A stretch of 64,000 bases of DNA from positions 190,586 through 254,585 of the forward strand of contig BCIX01000004.1 in assembly GCA_001600095.1 (NCBI GenBank), in the 5' to 3' direction. This document shows positions 20,859-30,870 of the stretch, piece after piece. This DNA is from Bullera alba. Its lineage: Eukaryota > Basidiomycota > Tremellomycetes > Tremellales > Bulleraceae. The position numbers and the translations under genes are program-made. The notes beneath the pieces were generated by a model. The model worked only from the letters and a program-made list of their open reading frames with translations. It searched no databases and was not told where the DNA came from. Positions within the stretch are counted from its first letter, which is position 1; each line of letters opens with the position of its first letter.

Positions 20859-21254
20859 ATGGTCTCTACGACTGGTCTGCAGATCACATACGCCCTCTCT
20901 CCACCAGAAGGCATAACATCCCCCAAAGCCTCCACCTCCGGCAGTCTCAACTACCCTCCCCCTCCCACCTCGTCTTCACAGTCACCCTCGTCCATCTCCA
21001 CAAAGGACTTCTACGCTTCGACTTCAGCAGCAGTCCTCCAAGCACAGGCCGATCTCAATGCGGTGCTGACACTGTGGAAGGACGCTATAGGGGATAAGGA
21101 GAAACACAGGGAGGATCTGGGTGTAGTCCCCCATGGACAAGGTCGGGCTGTTAGGATGACCAAAGGGATCACGCTGGTGAACAAGCTGGAGGAGGATGAG
21201 AGCGTGATGGCAGGTGCAGAGCTGGACTCCAGCGATGATGATGGAACGGCGTAA
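20859..21254 (+). CDS. Small acidic-tailed protein, possible GON7-like KEOPS subunit
   Basis: Single exon of 131 aa starting M-V-S-T-T-G-L-Q-I-T-Y-A-L-S. A beta-like N-terminal segment is followed by a Pro/Ser linker. A helix (A-V-L-Q-A-Q-A-D-L-N-A-V-L-T-L-W-K-D) comes next, and an acidic end (E-L-D-S-S-D-D-D-G) closes the protein. Fungal Gon7, the small partner of Pcc1 in the EKC/KEOPS tRNA t6A complex, has the same plan: an N-terminal strand, one helix and an acidic tail. The family is very divergent, so this is a guess from architecture. It shares a 287-bp promoter with the RSC9-like gene. Confidence 0.5.
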   Translation: MVSTTGLQITYALSPPEGITSPKASTSGSLNYPPPPTSSSQSPSSISTKDFYASTSAAVLQAQADLNAVLTLWKDAIGDKEKHREDLGVVPHGQGRAVRMTKGITLVNKLEEDESVMAGAELDSSDDDGTA

Positions 21255-21936
21255 ATCTCAGCTTGGAGTAGACCTACATCCCAGTCGCAACTTTCGACTG
21301 GGTGAACTCGTGAGCCAGCAACTGCAAATGTGTTATTGCCAACTTAGCTGATGGATGATTCTTCAGCCGACCTCTACACCGTCTCAGTGCAGATCTGGGC
21401 AGATACGTCTAGGATAGGACGTCCATCGGCCGACACCCCAGCCACTGCAGATCTTCAGCGCGGTATGAGTTCTGTGCATGGTATGGCGTTGCCAAGTATT
21501 CTACAAGTGGTGGCAGCGACGATTGTATCAACTAAATGCTATGTACAACAATTCGAGTCTTCGGCCTGCGATCGTCAATGTCGGGGACGATCGTCATGGT
21601 ATCAAGGTCTTCTGCAATCTCTATCGAGGCACTCGGAACGCTGATCGAAGTCCAGCTGATCAGGGCGGTCTTCTACTTTGAGACGAGCGAATCAGCATCG
21701 GACTCAGGACTCACACGTCGAGACTCACGACTCATTCAGTCTACTCGACCCTTTTCCCGCCTCGCACCTTCCTCGCGCCTTCGGCGTCAGACATCAACGG
21801 ACCCTTGCCCGCCTCGAACCTTCCTTCCGCCTTTGGCGTTGGACATCACCGGAGTCTTGATCGCGGTGGACTTGGTGATGGTCGACGAAAGCTGAGACCC
21901 TTTCTGCTTGGACTTCGCCGGGAGCAAAGCGGAGTG
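21255..21936. other. Gene-free stretch, convergent 3' ends
   Basis: Lies between the 3' ends of the GON7-like gene and the H2A-variant gene. An imperfect repeat of a cctcgcaccttcctcgcgccttcggcg-like unit occurs twice between 21755 and 21850. No gene seen. Confidence 0.45.
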
Positions 21937-22701
21937 TTAGTGTGGGAGGACGCCGGCCTGGCTCATGGTAACCTTGCCAAGGAGCCTGTCGAGCTCCTCA
22001 TCGTTCCTGATGGCAAGTTGGAGGTGTCGAGGGATGATCCTCGCCTTCTTGTCTGAGGAGGGTGGTCAGGTCGAGGCAATATGTAGTGTAAGTCTTGATC
22101 GACTCACTGTCTCGGGCGGCGTTGCCGGACAATTCGACGATCTCGGCGATGAGGTACTCCAAAACAGCGGCTATATGAGGTCAGCTAGGGGCTTTGCGAG
22201 GGGCCGGTAGCTGATGTTCAATCCTGTCACAGCGGTGTGGAATCCGAATGGGTCATGCCACTCACCGACGTAGATTCCGGCGGCCTTGTGAATCGTCTTT
22301 GCGAACCTGCCTCGCTTGAGGTATCGAGTTAGTCGCGCCACGGGGACTTCAACGAGGTCAGCATCGACGAGTAGCAAGTACCAGGCCAAGTGAGGAGGAG
22401 GAAGGAAGGAGAGTGGGAATATGGCTGCCTATGTGGGACTGCTCGCGAAGATGGAGACGCAGCGGACGGGGATGACAATGTCAGTAGGCAGGGTAGGACA
22501 GGAAGGTGGGATCGTCGGAAGCGATAGGATGAAGCCTCTGTGCGCGGAAGAGATGTGGGGGAGAGGAGGAAGAGGTGACGCACAGACCAGGCCGGATCGT
22601 TTGGCAGTCGTGATGGATTGTCGCCTTTGAGACTGAAGCTGAGAGGCCTGCGATTGGTGATCAGGCTGAGTCGCCTGCGACCCTTGTACCGATGAAGGCA
22701 T
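21937..22701 (-). CDS. Divergent histone H2A variant with truncated C-terminus
   Basis: Exons (minus) 22584-22701, 22266-22346, 22108-22170 and 21937-22052 give 125 aa, with every junction in phase. The fold is clear: [16 protein letters not shown], then [14 protein letters not shown], then [15 protein letters not shown]. Acidic-patch residues are kept. Three features differ from the canonical H2A at 24816. The first 32 residues are Q/S-rich rather than G/K-rich. L1 reads [14 protein letters not shown]. The chain stops straight after G-V-L-P-H, so the rest of the docking tail and the SQ motif are missing. L1 has canonical length, unlike H2A.Z. Expected role is a nucleosome variant; where and when it is used is unknown. 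Introns sit near those of canonical H2A. Confidence 0.88.
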
Positions 22702-23541
22702 GGCGCTGGTGGGATGAGCGGTCTGTGCGGCGTGAGTCAGCTTATGCTCGTATCGGGCGAAGAGACTGCGAAGAGACAGCTGGTGGAACAAGTACCTACC
22801 GTGCGGTGCGGATGGCCAAGTTGTCTCGAGGGCAAGATGTCGGAAGTGAGTTACTGATCAAGTGAAGAGTAGGAGGAAGGATGAGGAAGGAAGGAGGAAG
22901 GTGAAGACGATCAATGCCGGGTTATATACCCCTCAGGTACAGTGGCGGTGAGGGAGGGTGACTGGACTGGGTCTGTGCGGGGACGCGTTGTGCTGATGGT
23001 GAATGAGCATGGACCACCGCGCAAGAGGTCAAAGCGGGCAAAGGATGGGGTTCCCTTCTGTTTCATCGAGCGTATGTACCTAGAGAGCATTGGCAGGTCA
23101 GTGGTGGGAGCGGTCAGTGATCCATGGAGCGTTGTATGACCTAAGCTCCAAGCCCCAGGTGACTATGCAAGCATACCCATCCTCCTGTGATCATCAGCGT
23201 AAGGCGGACCCAGCAAGCAGAGGGGCGAGGAGAGATGCTTGTAGCTCACCGAGTAACCACCTTCATCAGTCATCACTCCTGCTGTATGTGTCCAAGACAT
23301 TGCTTAGCTCCTCAGTATCGCTTGCTGCTAGCTCTAGATCGCGATAGGAGACTGATTCATCTCGAACATGTTAAGAGCGAAGACGAAGAGTAAAAGGGCG
23401 TATCGCTAATGAAACCCCTTGCCCGGAAAGTACAAAGAGGGGAGACAAAGACCGAGTACGAAATAGAAAGCCATACCACCCATCCGCTTAGAGAACTCAG
23501 AGGCATCCTCCATCTAATCCTACACCAACCATGCCAGTCGT
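22702..23541. promoter_or_regulatory. Promoter of the H2A-variant gene
   Basis: On the minus strand a TATATAAC box lies at 22921-22928 (plus-strand gttatata), about 220 bp upstream of the start. Beyond it an ACGCGT hexamer, like the MCB cell-cycle box, is at 22983-22988. ACGCGT occurs elsewhere in the window by chance, so the hexamer alone is weak. No gene lies between here and the 3' end of H2B at 23542. Confidence 0.5.
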
Positions 23542-24125
23542 TTACTTGGACGAAGAGTACTTGGTGACGGCCTTGGTACCCTCAGAGATGGCGTGCTTGG
23601 ACAGCTCTCCTGGGAGGATCAGTCGGACAGAGGTCTGGATCTCTCGGGAAGAGATGGTCGATCGGTGGTTGTACGAAGCGAGCTTGGAAGCCTCAGAAGC
23701 GATTCGCTCGAAGATGTCCGAGACGAAGGAGTTGAGGATAGCCATGGCCTTGTTGCTGGGCGGGGGTCAGCCTGAGTCGCAATCGAGGAATTACGGGTCA
23801 CTCACGAGATACCAGTGTCTGGGTGGACCTGCTTCAGGACCTTGTAGATGTAAGAAGAGTACGACTCGACTCTCTTCTTGGACCTCTTCTTGCCGCCCTC
23901 GGCCTTGACAGCGGAGGTCTTAGCAGCCTGGAAGGGAGGTCAGTGATTGAATACGACTGGATGTAGAGGATAGCTCACCTTGGCTGGGGCTTTGGAAGCG
24001 CCGGCTGGGGCCTTGGAAGCCTGGGAAGCAGGGGCCTTGGAAGCGACGGAGGATTTGGGAGCCTAGAGGGAGGAAGGTTAGCTGCCGTGTTCATCGGTCA
24101 ACGACGGGGCAGTGAGACGTACCAT
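23542..24125 (-). CDS. HTB1: Histone H2B
   Basis: Exons (minus) 24123-24125, 23979-24062, 23806-23927 and 23542-23755 give 140 aa. The tail has repeated S-K-A-P-A units. The core starts [23 protein letters not shown]. It continues through [17 protein letters not shown] and ends A-V-T-K-Y-S-S-S-K, the canonical H2B C-terminus with the ubiquitinated-lysine context. The first coding exon is just the ATG, followed at once by a 60-bp intron (gtacgt...ctag). The gene is divergent from canonical H2A, the usual fungal arrangement for balanced H2A-H2B supply in S phase. Confidence 0.97.
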
Positions 24126-24815
24126 TGTGATTGGTGTTTGGTGGTTGGTTGGGTGTGAGAACGGTGAAGTGTGGTGGAGTGTTGAGTAAGTGTAGTGGGA
24201 GAATAACTCTGATGACGGGTGGGTCGCTGAGTCTTATAACAAGATGAAGGATGAGTTCAGGTTCGAGATGTTGTGCTCTCCTCCCTCTCAGTTGATTCAC
24301 GCGCGTTGCTTGGGTGATGTGGTGGAACATTCAATACGGGGTGCACACTCCAGGGGTGGCGTTTTGCTTCCAACGTCACCCCATTTCAAATTCAATATCG
24401 CCGCGTCCACAACGCTTTGGCTGTAAAGTGGAGGTAGAAAGTCGTGACGTGGACGTTTAGCAGGGTTTGACGCGTCAAAGTGTCCACGTCACGATATCCT
24501 ACCGGTCATTTTGCAACGGTACACCCCGAAAGGCACCACGTCACCACTTTTCACGACTTTGCCCTTCCACATCGCTACTTTCACGCTCGACGCCACGTAA
24601 CGACCCAGCTACGAACCCCTGACAGCACCAACAATCGCATCACCACCCCCCTTTGCATAGAGCGCACAACAACCTCGACCCTGTATCCCCCTTTTATATA
24701 ACTTGACCTTTGTCCCATCTCTTCTCCCCCTCATCAAACACTTACCACTCCAACACCACTTCAACTTATCTGCCACTCGGCCCAACACAACACAACCCCA
24801 AACCAATCTACAACA
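24126..24815. promoter_or_regulatory. Shared divergent H2B/H2A promoter
   Basis: A 690-bp bidirectional promoter. H2A has tttatataa at about 24693-24701. H2B has ttataag (minus) near 24233-24239. Between them lies a dyad: 12-bp perfect arms cgtgacgtggac (24443-24454) and gtccacgtcacg (24482-24493) around a 14-bp perfect palindrome tttgacgcgtcaaa (24466-24479). The arms carry a CRE/bZIP-like TGACGTGG core and the centre an MCB-like ACGCGT. Coordinated S-phase control is an inference. Confidence 0.7.
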
Positions 24816-25322
24816 ATGTCTTCCGGTGGTAAAGGCGGCAAGTCCGGTGCTGAGACCAAGTCCTCTTCCCGATCCAGCAAAGCTGGTCTCCAGTGTGAGT
24901 ACCTGTTGCATACCTTCGCCCTTTGCCATGCTGACCCTCCACCCAGTCCCCGTTGGTCGAATCCACAGACTGCTGAAGAAGGGAAACTACGCCCAGCGAA
25001 TCGGTTCCGGTGCCCCAGTCTACCTCGCTGCCGTCCTTGAGTGTGAGTCAACCACCTCTCTGCTTTGTCATACCTCGTACTGACTCCTCCGTCAGACCTC
25101 GCTGCTGAGATCCTCGAGCTCGCCGGTAACGCTGCCCGAGACAACAAGAAGTCCCGTATCGTCCCAAGACACTTGCAACTCGCCGTCCGAAACGACGAAG
25201 AGCTCAACAAACTCCTCGGTTCCGTCGTCATCTCCCAGGGTGGTGTCTTGCCAAACATCCTCACCGAGCTGCTCCCAGCCAAGACCGCCAAGAAGGGTGC
25301 CAAAGCTTCCCAGGAGGTTTAA
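24816..25322 (+). CDS. HTA1: Histone H2A (canonical, SQ motif)
   Basis: Exons 24816-24895, 24948-25042 and 25096-25322 encode 133 aa. It has an S-G-G-K-G-G-K-S-G tail, the core [19 protein letters not shown] and [16 protein letters not shown]. The acidic patch (N-D-E-E-L) and docking tail [12 protein letters not shown] are intact. The C-terminus K-A-S-Q-E-V carries the S-Q-E damage-response phosphorylation site, with Val in place of the usual Leu. Both introns have gtgagt donors and split codons the same way as in the H2A-variant gene. Confidence 0.97.
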
Positions 25323-27003
25323 GTCGCGTCGCTTGCTTAGAGGGTAGACCAGGACGGGTCGTGATGGGGTTGTTTCATTCACTTTCGCTTTCGCTAGCTA
25401 CTTTTACTTTGTAGTCATCTTCTTTACACATGAGATGAACTGTTCGTGACAATACCTCTGGTCGCAGTGCTCTCTCGTTCGGTCCATTGTCTCGCTACTG
25501 ATCTACGACTCAGTTGCACCACTGCTGAATCGTTGACTCGTTCCTCACACGACTTGCGTCCTTGCCGCCGCAGGCCGCCGCCGCCTTCAGCACGCTGTAG
25601 GCTGATAGCGAGTCGCTGGTATGCTTCTGAGTTCTAGCTGACCTCCACCTAATACACCTACGGTATCACTATCACATGGCTGGCTAAAGCACCTTGCGCC
25701 GGTGCTAGCACATCGGAGGTTGCCTATAGTAGTCCTCAGCACGTCCACTTCGACTCGCTGGGGCGTGGGCTAAGCCATCCCGTTGAGTGCTGATCTGGTG
25801 AGCCGCTTACAACCCTCTTCGGTGTCATGCGCGTCGTCTCTGAATCTGTCGACGGCCGTCTCGGCTCGGGCAGGGGGTACTGGCTAGTGTGACTTGCCTG
25901 AGGCCAACCACTGGTCAAAAGCAATCACGGATTGCGAGGACCCGAGCGAGGGAGCTGCGCCGATAACGCTATACTCACAGCTGCGGATGACCTGCGGCCA
26001 GATCTACCAACCACGGAAACGAAGATACGTCGAGAGACTGTTCTGCCTCAACGGCCGGCACGGAGCCCTGTCTCGTCTTTTGCATTCATACCGCGGCTGT
26101 CTACAAGTGGGTCCCACTGACCATCGAGGTGCCAAAGGCCTACTGCTGTACTGGCACGACACGTCACGGTACAGGTCTCCGGAGACTGACTTTGAGCCGT
26201 AGCTGTCGCCTCGTCGGACCCAGATATCACGGCTTGGTAGTTGGTGCCTCATAGTTCAGGCTGATAGATGGTTGTCCGCCTGAGTAGCCCCTGTACACTC
26301 TCCCGTGCCATATCGGCTTTCGGATTGGTAGACGATACCAGGATATCGAAGTGACAGTGACCATGAGCATGACTCCCTTCGAACCCCCAAGGGGCAGACC
26401 ACTCGTCACTCGTCAGCCCTGCTCTTCGCCAATCAGCAGTGTCGGAGAGTCAGTCCATCTTAGTTTCGGGCTTACTCCGTCGTGCTGCAGGCACTGAGAC
26501 TCGCCCTTGTTCTTTCCTACTAGTACTGCGTCGATCAGATGTTACAGAATTGCCGCGGGATGTGCATCGCAGGCAGTGTCATAGTTGCCGTGTGACCGCT
26601 CGAGTGGCAAGACCTGTATCCGTCAAGTAGAGGCTACTCGATCGGTAGTCTCGGGTCCAATGCTCCTGTAGGTCCGGGATCACAGTCTACCGACTCATTC
26701 GGACCTGCCGCCGCGATATCAGATGCCTACGCATCGTTGAGCTGATGTCCAGCACGATCAACTTCACCATCCTCACAGCTGGACGAGTGGCAAACTGCCC
26801 GCCGGGCTCGTCTTCGGAGATCACCGTGAAGGAGCGCTGATACCGCCCCGTGGATTTGCTACCCGTTGCCACGTCAGGCTCAGCGGAGTCCGGAGCTCCA
26901 GATGTTGAAAAAGTTCAACGTCAAGCTGCACAAGTCCTACACGCCGTTTGCGATCACTATCAGCATCAACAGAGACCTGCAAACCCCGTCCCACACAGCA
27001 ACG
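25323..27003. other. Gene-poor stretch of about 1.7 kb
   Basis: Apart from the H2A 3' end and the UTP7 promoter, I find no supportable ORF, RNA gene, tandem repeat or transposon protein. It is unusually long for this compact region, with only short random ORFs. Confidence 0.5.
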
Positions 27004-29040
27004 ATGGACGCTCTTATCGCTTCTGCAGGACCAATGTCCTCGTCCTCCCGTAAAGCCGGCCCTTCGAGACCTCGCCGGCCCAATTCCACGCACAAGACTG
27101 TCGACCGGGGACCGGACAAAGAGTCTATCGACCCTTCAACGCATTCCATCCTAAATCGAACTCGACTGCCCTCGTCCTTCCACCACTCATCCCTCCCCAC
27201 CGGCGGTGACTCGGCGCCGATCAGACCCGACGCCTCGGTCGCTCGTATAGCGGACAAGAAACTGCGGGCAAAGATCGCCAGACAGGATGTCGGAAGTAAA
27301 CGCGCGCGCATGGAGCGTGATGATGTGAACGAGTGGTTGAATACTGCAGTCAGTGGCGGAGCGGGTGGAATCGAAGTGGACGAGGAAGAAGGGGAGAGGA
27401 CGTGGAGGATAGATCAGAAGGATATAGTGAAAGAAGTGGGAAGGGGTGCAGGGGCGAAACGGTTCGACCTGAAGTTTGACAACATGGGCAGCTACAAAGT
27501 CGACTATACCCGTAATGGCAGGTGAGATATGCTTTGCGTTGAGATGGCGGGTGGTGTACTGACCACCGAACAGACATATAGCAATAGCATCGAGTCTAGG
27601 GCACGTAGCGACCTTCGATTGGCAAGCGGGCAAGCTGTTGTCAGAGATTCAGCTCAAGGAGACGGTCAGGGATATCAAGTAAGTCTAGATAGTCAGACCG
27701 TTGTGTGAAGCGTGCTGATTGAAGGCAGGTTTCTACAGTCAGAGTCGTTCTACGCCGTGGCTCAGAAGAAATACGTTTTCATGTACGACCAGGATGGAGT
27801 CGAGCTACACAAGCTGAAACAACATATCGACGTCACACACCTCCAGTTCCTGCCCTATCACTACCTCCTTGCTAGTATTGGTCACGCCGGTTACTTGAAG
27901 TACCACGACATTTCCACCGGTGTCCTCCTCACCCAAATCCCCACCCATCTCGGTTCCCCATCCTCTTTCGCCCAAAACCCTCACTCGGCAATCCTCCATG
28001 CGGGCCATCAGAACGGCACCATGACACTGTGGTCACCCAACCTCACCACACCGCACGTCAAGCTACTAGCCCACCGGGGTCCAGTGACGGGCATTGCGAT
28101 CGACCCATCGGAACACTCTGCCGGTCGGTACGTCAGCACCGCAGGGCTGGACGGTCTGGTCAAGTTGTGGGACGGACGTATGTGGGGGAAAGAAGTGCGT
28201 TCGTGGGGAGTCAGGAATACACCCAGTTCAATGTCCTACTCCCAACGAGGCATGCTCGCCGTCGGGGGTAAATCCGGAGTCACCATCTATCGGGGATTAC
28301 ACTCATCCTCAGAGGGGAAGAAAGCACCGACGCCATACCTCACTCTACCACTCCCAGGGCTCACACCCTCCAACATTTCATTCTGCCCATACGACGACGT
28401 GCTCGGTGTCGGACACGGGAAAGGCGTTTCGAGTCTGTTGGTTCCTGGATCCGGAGAACCCAACTTTGACTCTGCAGAGCAAGACGTCTACGAGACCAAG
28501 ACTCGGAGGCGAGAGCGAGAGGTGCGAGGAGTCATGGACAAGATCCGTCCCGAACTCATCACGCTCGACACGGAATTCTTGGGCAAGGTGGACACGGAAC
28601 AGCCAAAGGGGACGTATGCGGAGCGCGAGTCTAGGAGCTTTAGACAGATGAACCGTCTGGAGAGACTTCAAGCAGAGGGCAAAGCGGAAGACACTGACGC
28701 TGCCCACGCGAGAGCCGAAGAGGAGGAGGACGGTGACGAGGTGAAGGAGGAGGTCAAGGTCAAGGAGAGGTACAAGGCCAGAGGAAAGTCTGGCAGTATG
28801 AAGAAGTACCTCAAGAAGAAGAAGAAGAACGTCATCGACCCAAGTCTGGTGAGTGGTACATCAGTCACCCTGATTTGCCCCAAGCCGCAGTCTTGTGCAG
28901 TAGAGAGTGAATCGCTGACACCCGCCTAGCTCGCCATGAGACAAAAGGTCGCTTCGCAGAAGAAGGCAGATGACGAGCGGAAGAAGATCGCCAATGGAGA
29001 GCTAGTCAAGGAGACTGGCGCATTGGCGAGGTTCGGCTAG
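27004..29040 (+). CDS. UTP7: U3 snoRNA-associated WD-repeat protein Utp7/WDR46
   Basis: Exons 27004-27521, 27574-27678, 27729-28848 and 28930-29040 encode 617 aa. The family block K-R-F-D-L-K-F-D-N-M-G-S-Y-K-V-D-Y-T-R-N-G-R opens the beta-propeller near residue 155. It is followed by F-D-W-Q-A-G-K-L and V-A-Q-K-K-Y-V-F-M-Y-D. WD units such as S-T-A-G-L-D-G-L-V-K-L-W-D follow. After the propeller come P-E-L-I-T-L-D and a Lys/Glu-rich tail (M-K-K-Y-L-K-K-K-K-K) ending A-L-A-R-F-G. The protein is part of the SSU processome in the nucleolus, needed for 18S rRNA maturation. The start at 27004 (M-D-A-L-I-A-S) is preferred to an upstream in-frame ATG because the extra residues look like untranslated leader. 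Confidence 0.92.
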
Positions 29041-29987
29041 ACGGGAGTGTCTGGCCAGGCGGGTTGTACTACTAGAATGTGATAGCTGCATGAGCTCATT
29101 TAGCTCAGTCCTTTACATGTCACTTGCTATACACTGGTCTAGAAATCTGGATTACATCTGTCATCCGCTGATAAGTGACCACTGATACTGAGACGTCAGT
29201 GAGACTGACCCATGATGTGCTTTGAATCATCGAGCCAAGTGTGGTCCAAGGCATGATCCATGAATGGTGTAGATGGTATATAGAAGTGCAATTCAGTACC
29301 TAGTTGGAGGCTAGAAGACCAAGCGGCGGTCAATGGACATACAGGTCACCGATAGCTCTCGAGTCTCGACGATGGGCGTATAGACCATGTTGCCATACAT
29401 TGCTCTGGTCCGGACTTCCAGTTCCAAGCTCGTTTCATGTAAATGACTGGCGTTTGAACCGTCCTTGCCAGCAGTCGATGATCTCGACAGCTTGCAGGTA
29501 GCTACATAGTAGCCTAATACGGAGGCCAGAGAGGGGGGAGAGAAGGCTCGAGGGGGTCCATCTCGACTGACAACAGCCACGTGCGAGCGGACGCTGAATC
29601 GGCTCGCGCCTCGCTCGAGTGATCTGTTCCTGGCTGATGCGGCGTTGCTTTGACGCATCCAGTTCAGTTCTGAAACGCCGATGCACGGGGGATCACGCTT
29701 GAATTCTATAACGCCGAATCACCGAGACCACCCCAGGGAGTGATTCAACTCACGTGACTTCAGTGCGGTGTGTTAATCTAATCGGGAATACGGGGAATTA
29801 GCCCTCGCGTGTTTCTTGTAAACAAATCAATCGCCCACAGCGGGATACCCTGGTGCTCGTCATCCCCCTCTCTCACTTATAACAACGCAGTATCCTGTCC
29901 CCTTTCCCCCTTCTCTTCTCATCTACCACTACTACCACTACAACTCGACCTCCACTCAAACCCCCAACCTTTCCCAACTCAATCACA
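29041..29987. promoter_or_regulatory. Histone H3 upstream region
   Basis: No gene seen in 947 bp. It includes a TTTGACGC element at about 29649-29656, resembling the centre of the H2A/H2B dyad, a CACGTGAC at 29751-29758 and a ttataa box at about 29877-29882, some 106 bp before the H3 start. Confidence 0.55.
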
Positions 29988-30500
<513 letters not shown>

Positions 30501-30870
30501 GGGAGTGATGAGGGATTGATGCCAGTATCACCGTCTTTGGTGCTAGGTGACTGGGATGTTTTATACTTTCGATTTGTCTACGTCTTTTACCCGAGAGCCA
30601 GCTTTTCTCTTTGTAGTGCTTTATGCAGCTGTGCCCGTTGATCTTGTGGCAGGTCGTGGCAGGTCGAGCATCGTCCGGAGAACAGCGAGCATGCCGCATA
30701 GCTGTGTCGCTTGATGCTATCGTCCGAGTAGTTGTGAGCATTCGACGTTCTCGCTGTAGTACCTTGTGCTAGACCATTGACGGGTGTGTCACGGTCGAGA
30801 ATGTCATATGATCATGATAAGGGATAAATTATAACGCTGCTGTGTCCTGCATCTTCACTCCAACCCCTTT

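Noticed and set aside
21937..22701. H2A variant as H2A.Z
   Set aside because: H2A.Z has a longer L1 loop and different docking residues; this L1 has the canonical length.
22983..22988. ACGCGT as firm proof of MBF control of the H2A variant
   Set aside because: The hexamer occurs many times across the window (for example near 7735, 13349, 19981), so one copy is not evidence.
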